Part shown: one piece after another, positions 13,793 through 16,487 of the stretch
How the letters are laid out: every line of letters begins with the position of its first letter
Numbering within the stretch: position 1 is the stretch's first letter
Assembly: GCA_002325785.1 (NCBI GenBank)
Contig: DCSU01000137.1
Span: 1-16,487, forward strand
Direction: 5' to 3'
DNA length: 16,487 nt
Source of the DNA: Bacteroidales bacterium UBA1458
Lineage (GTDB): Bacteria > Bacteroidota > Bacteroidia > Bacteroidales > VadinHA17
Translations under genes and position numbers: made by a program
Notes under the pieces: model-generated
Database searches by the model: none
What the model saw: only the letters and a program-made list of their open reading frames with translations
Told to the model about the DNA's origin: nothing

Positions 13793-15123
13793 TTCCTGAA
13801 TGATTGCGGCGGGCCGAGGAAGAGATGCTCAGGCAGCTGTCTGCCTTCGGAGTAGACGCGATTACGCCTCACCGGGGCGCTGCTTTTGGCTTTGGTGCCC
13901 TGCAGTACTGCAATGGCTGCAGCCAGCGATGCTTCCTCCGGATCACCGAAGTCGTGCGTGATGTCATCGGCGGCCTTAATGTCAGGCTCAATGCCTTCAT
14001 AGAAACGGCCCTCATCAGAGGCATTTACGTACTCAAAGGTTATGGGAGCAAAGACATAGGTGTAGTCAGGATCCGGATCAGCGTTGGAAGGGAAGGGGAA
14101 ACCCCAGATATTCATGCCGGCAGGCTTTCCATGCGTGGTGTCGCCAACGATGGTGACATCAACGTAAGGCAGCAGGCTGTTAATAACAACCTCACTGGCT
14201 GATGCCGAGCTCCTTGTGGTTATGAAAACAACCCGGTCAAGGCCGAGTGGACTTTGCGTCTTAACGAAATTATAGCTCTCATCCCAGTCAGGTCCGACCA
14301 GGGCGTTGTATCTCAGCTTGTAACAAACCTTGGTGGTGTCAGTGGCCTTAAGCACCAGGCTCGACAGCTGTTGCGCTATATCCATGTATCCCCCGGTATT
14401 GTAACGGAGGTCTATGATCAGGTCGGTCACGTTATTTGCCTTGAAATCGGCAAAAGCATCATTGAGTTCCTGTTCTGAAGGCTCAATGAAGGTCTCAAAA
14501 GCGATATAGCCGGTCTTGCCGCTGGTGAGATCAAGAACTTTAGCAGCTGTCACCGAATTGATGGTAAAGCTCGATTTGGTGGAGCTGTATGTCACCGGGG
14601 TTCCGTCAGGTTTCTGGAACAGAAATTTGTTCGTATGGCCGGCAGTTGCGGGTCCCATAAGGGTGTTGTAGGCAGCATCATTGTCCGATATGAAGATCGG
14701 GGCTATGGGGGTGTCATTGATCTCTTTGACGATCCAGCCCCTCCTGACCCCTTTGGGCCACAGGTCGGAACCTTCGTAAAGACTGACCACCCTTACATTG
14801 TTCGCGCCGTCAAGGCTCATCCTGATGCCATGACCCACGAAGGTTCCCTGCATCGAGGCCATAAAGCTGTCATAATCAGTTACAAAACTCCATCTATCCT
14901 TTGGAAGGAATCTCAAGTCTTCAAGAATTTCCTCGGGCCCGTCAAATTCAGAGAGTTTGACTGTGGGCATGGTATTGTACCATAGGTATGCATATTTCAT
15001 CAGGTCATATAATCCGTCGCGCGCCCTCTCGTCAAGAGTATATTCATCGACCGGATCGGGGTCCTTTTTACAACCATAGAGAATAGGAATAATAAGGACA
15101 GTTATAAGAAGTAGCTTTTTCAT
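13789..15123 (-). CDS. S41-family peptidase, predicted lipoprotein
   Basis: This is a C-terminal processing-type serine protease of 444 residues. The signal peptide ends in the lipobox ILYGC with C18 lipidated, followed by KKDPDP, so the protein sits on a periplasmic or outer membrane face. A helical N-terminal segment (30-90) precedes a PDZ-like region (about 95-140, ending in VRRGWIVKEINDTPI). The S41 core carries DLIIDLRYNTGG (234-245), SSASASE (305-311) and GDTTHGKPAGM (327-337). S308 and K333 are 25 residues apart, the spacing of the Ser-Lys dyad in E. coli Prc and Bacillus CtpB. A basic tail (about 411-444) extends past the core. Its target is unknown. It is followed directly by ruvC (GTGA overlap) and preceded by 48 bases after the transporter gene; TACTTTAG on the minus strand there is an imperfect -7 element. 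Confidence 0.92.
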   Translation of the reverse strand: MKKLLLITVLIIPILYGCKKDPDPVDEYTLDERARDGLYDLMKYAYLWYNTMPTVKLSEFDGPEEILEDLRFLPKDRWSFVTDYDSFMASMQGTFVGHGIRMSLDGANNVRVVSLYEGSDLWPKGVRRGWIVKEINDTPIAPIFISDNDAAYNTLMGPATAGHTNKFLFQKPDGTPVTYSSTKSSFTINSVTAAKVLDLTSGKTGYIAFETFIEPSEQELNDAFADFKANNVTDLIIDLRYNTGGYMDIAQQLSSLVLKATDTTKVCYKLRYNALVGPDWDESYNFVKTQSPLGLDRVVFITTRSSASASEVVINSLLPYVDVTIVGDTTHGKPAGMNIWGFPFPSNADPDPDYTYVFAPITFEYVNASDEGRFYEGIEPDIKAADDITHDFGDPEEASLAAAIAVLQGTKAKSSAPVRRNRVYSEGRQLPEHLFLGPPQSFRK

Positions 15124-15171
15124 CTTGAGTTTAGTTATGTGTCTAAAGTAACAAAAAATATGCCGTTCTTT

Positions 15172-16056
15172 TCAGGCTCTCCTGTACCTGTTCTGGAATA
15201 TGACGCTTCCGATGATCAGCAGAAGGCCCAGTGGGGTGGTAAAATAGACTGGTTCGTCAATGATGAAGTGTAGGAGTATGAGAGAGATGAAGGGAGCAAA
15301 ATAGACGAGGTTGCTGACCCTGTCGGTTGTCTCAGCCATTTGCAGTGCCCTCAGCCATAACCAGAAGGTTATTCCCATCTCAAAGACACCGCAGTATATT
15401 GAAGCGGCCGCACCCTTTAGCGTGACTGTCTCGCTGAATGATCCGGTGGCGGACATTATCACCGTCATATATATTGTTCCGAAGATGAAGCTTGTAAAGA
15501 GTTTCACGGCCTCATCACGCCGGTCGCGTACGTTAAGCACGAAGTAAAGGGCCCACAGAATGCCGCTAAGGAGGGCCAATATCACTCCTCCTGTGTCTGA
15601 TTTCCCGGGATGGAAAAGATCGCCTTGCGAGGCAATGATATAGACGCCGGCAAGGCTGATGAGCAGCGCTATAAAACTGCGGGCTGGAATGCGCTGATGC
15701 AACAGCGGTATAGAAAAAAAGACCAGAATAATGGGCCAGATCATGTTTATCGGCTGGGCCACCTGTCCCGGCAGCCTGTTGTAAGCCGCCAGGAGCATCA
15801 GGTAGTAAACCACGGGATTGATCAGGCCGAGGAGGGCTGACCAGAGGATCTCTCTGCGTGTCATCTCCCTGAGCAGCTTCAGCTTCCCGGTGAAGACAAC
15901 AATGAGCAGGAGCACCACCGTGGAAACCATGGTGGTAATGCCGAGCATAGTCACAATGGTCAGCTCTGACAGGGCAATTTTGAAGGCAGTGGGGATGGTC
16001 CCCCACAGGAAAACGGCAAGAGCTGCATACAAATAACTACGGGAGCCCTTTTTCAC
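15172..16056 (-). CDS. EamA/DMT-family transporter
   Basis: This is an inner-membrane protein of 294 residues with about ten hydrophobic helices arranged as two EamA repeats (about 8-142 and 155-288). Each repeat ends in the typical pattern of a Pro-containing helix followed by a final helix: PINMIWPIILVFF (102-114) and YFAPFISLILLHFIIDEP (252-269). The family exports amino acids, purines and other metabolites, sometimes sugars; the substrate cannot be read from the sequence. The likely start is the GTG at 16056, giving MKKGSRSYLY directly before the first helix. It begins five bases after the serS stop, so it is probably read from the serS transcript. The stop lies 48 bases before the S41 protease gene. 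Confidence 0.9.
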   Translation of the reverse strand: MKKGSRSYLYAALAVFLWGTIPTAFKIALSELTIVTMLGITTMVSTVVLLLIVVFTGKLKLLREMTRREILWSALLGLINPVVYYLMLLAAYNRLPGQVAQPINMIWPIILVFFSIPLLHQRIPARSFIALLISLAGVYIIASQGDLFHPGKSDTGGVILALLSGILWALYFVLNVRDRRDEAVKLFTSFIFGTIYMTVIMSATGSFSETVTLKGAAASIYCGVFEMGITFWLWLRALQMAETTDRVSNLVYFAPFISLILLHFIIDEPVYFTTPLGLLLIIGSVIFQNRYRRA

Positions 16057-16061
16057 AGGCT

Positions 16062-16487
16062 TCAGTTTATCATCTCAAACCCGGTATAGGGTACCAGGGC
16101 GGCCGGGATCATGATGCCTTCAGGCGTCTGGTTGTTCTCGAGCAATGCTGCCACTATCCGGGGCAGTGCCAGTGCGCTGCCGTTGAGGGTGTGGCAGAGG
16201 GTTGTCTGTTTAGCTCCTTTCTCGCGGAAGCGGCACTTAAGCCTGTTGGCCTGAAAGGCCTCGAAGTTCGAGGTTGAGCTCACCTCCAGCCAGCGCTGCT
16301 GTGCTGCTGACCATACCTCAAAATCGTATGTCATTGCGGATGTGAATGACATGTCGCCGCCGCAAAGCCTCACTATGCGATAGGGCAGCTCAAGCCTGAC
16401 GAGCAGGCTCTCAACATGGCTCACCATCTCCTCAAGGGAGTCATATGATTTGTCGGGGTGGGCTATCTGAACAATCTCAACCTTATC
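16062..16487 (-). CDS. serS: Seryl-tRNA synthetase, C-terminal part only
   Basis: Seryl-tRNA synthetase charges tRNA-Ser (and tRNA-Sec where present) with serine. The frame is open to the right edge, so the visible 141 residues are roughly the last third of a protein usually near 420 residues. Class II catalytic features are present: KVEIVQ at the very edge (motif 2), RLCGGDMSF, and the signature FQANRLKCRFR plus TLNGSALALPR (motif 3), ending in GIMIPAALVPYTGFEMIN. No frameshift is visible. The gene leads the leftward set serS, EamA transporter, S41 protease, ruvC. Confidence 0.95.
   Translation of the reverse strand, partial: DKVEIVQIAHPDKSYDSLEEMVSHVESLLVRLELPYRIVRLCGGDMSFTSAMTYDFEVWSAAQQRWLEVSSTSNFEAFQANRLKCRFREKGAKQTTLCHTLNGSALALPRIVAALLENNQTPEGIMIPAALVPYTGFEMIN

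Noticed and set aside
1..16487. Mobile elements, CRISPR arrays, tRNA or rRNA genes, phage genes
   Set aside because: None seen: no transposase or integrase, no spaced repeats, no cloverleaf or rRNA-like stretch, and only short gaps between genes. The only repeats are in-frame coding repeats.

Overview
The window reads as chromosomal DNA of a member of the Bacteroidota, probably order Bacteroidales. Several signs agree. The glycogen enzyme is a fusion of a GT3 synthase and a GT35 phosphorylase. Several leaders carry the Bacteroidota -7 promoter element TAnnTTTG, and Shine-Dalgarno sequences are weak or absent. The lipoproteins and basic exported proteins resemble families I know mainly from this phylum. 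No rRNA, tRNA, CRISPR array, insertion sequence or phage gene is visible. Base composition looks even, so this appears to be core chromosome rather than an island.

Left part (1-6786): the end of a lysine-rich, histone H1-like protein with 21-residue repeats is followed by a glycogen cluster. A 1409-residue protein joins a eukaryotic-type (GT3) glycogen synthase to an alpha-glucan phosphorylase. It faces a eukaryotic-type (GH13_8-like) branching enzyme on the other strand, and the two stop codons are one base apart. Together they cover chain elongation, branching and phosphorolysis of glycogen.

Middle (6864-11006): ribF (FMN/FAD synthesis) and ahcY (S-adenosylhomocysteine recycling) run rightward. 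A small Cys-rich lipoprotein gene converges on ahcY. Diverging from it is a pair of accessory genes: a very basic exported protein with 20-residue repeats, and a membrane-anchored Pro-rich protein with four 14-residue repeats.

Right part (11007-16487): greA and a HIT-family hydrolase form a two-gene unit behind a near-consensus promoter. An intrinsic-terminator-like hairpin sits at the very start of the predicted greA transcript. A strong bidirectional terminator separates this unit from a leftward Cys-rich exported protein. A ComF-like phosphoribosyltransferase runs rightward and overlaps the end of ruvC by 11 bp. Leftward, serS (cut by the window edge), an EamA/DMT transporter, an S41 lipoprotein protease and ruvC lie head to tail with very short gaps; the last two overlap as GTGA.

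Most of the window is housekeeping. The best candidates for something under-described are the greA leader hairpin, the synthase-phosphorylase fusion with its abutting branching enzyme, and the repeat-containing small proteins.
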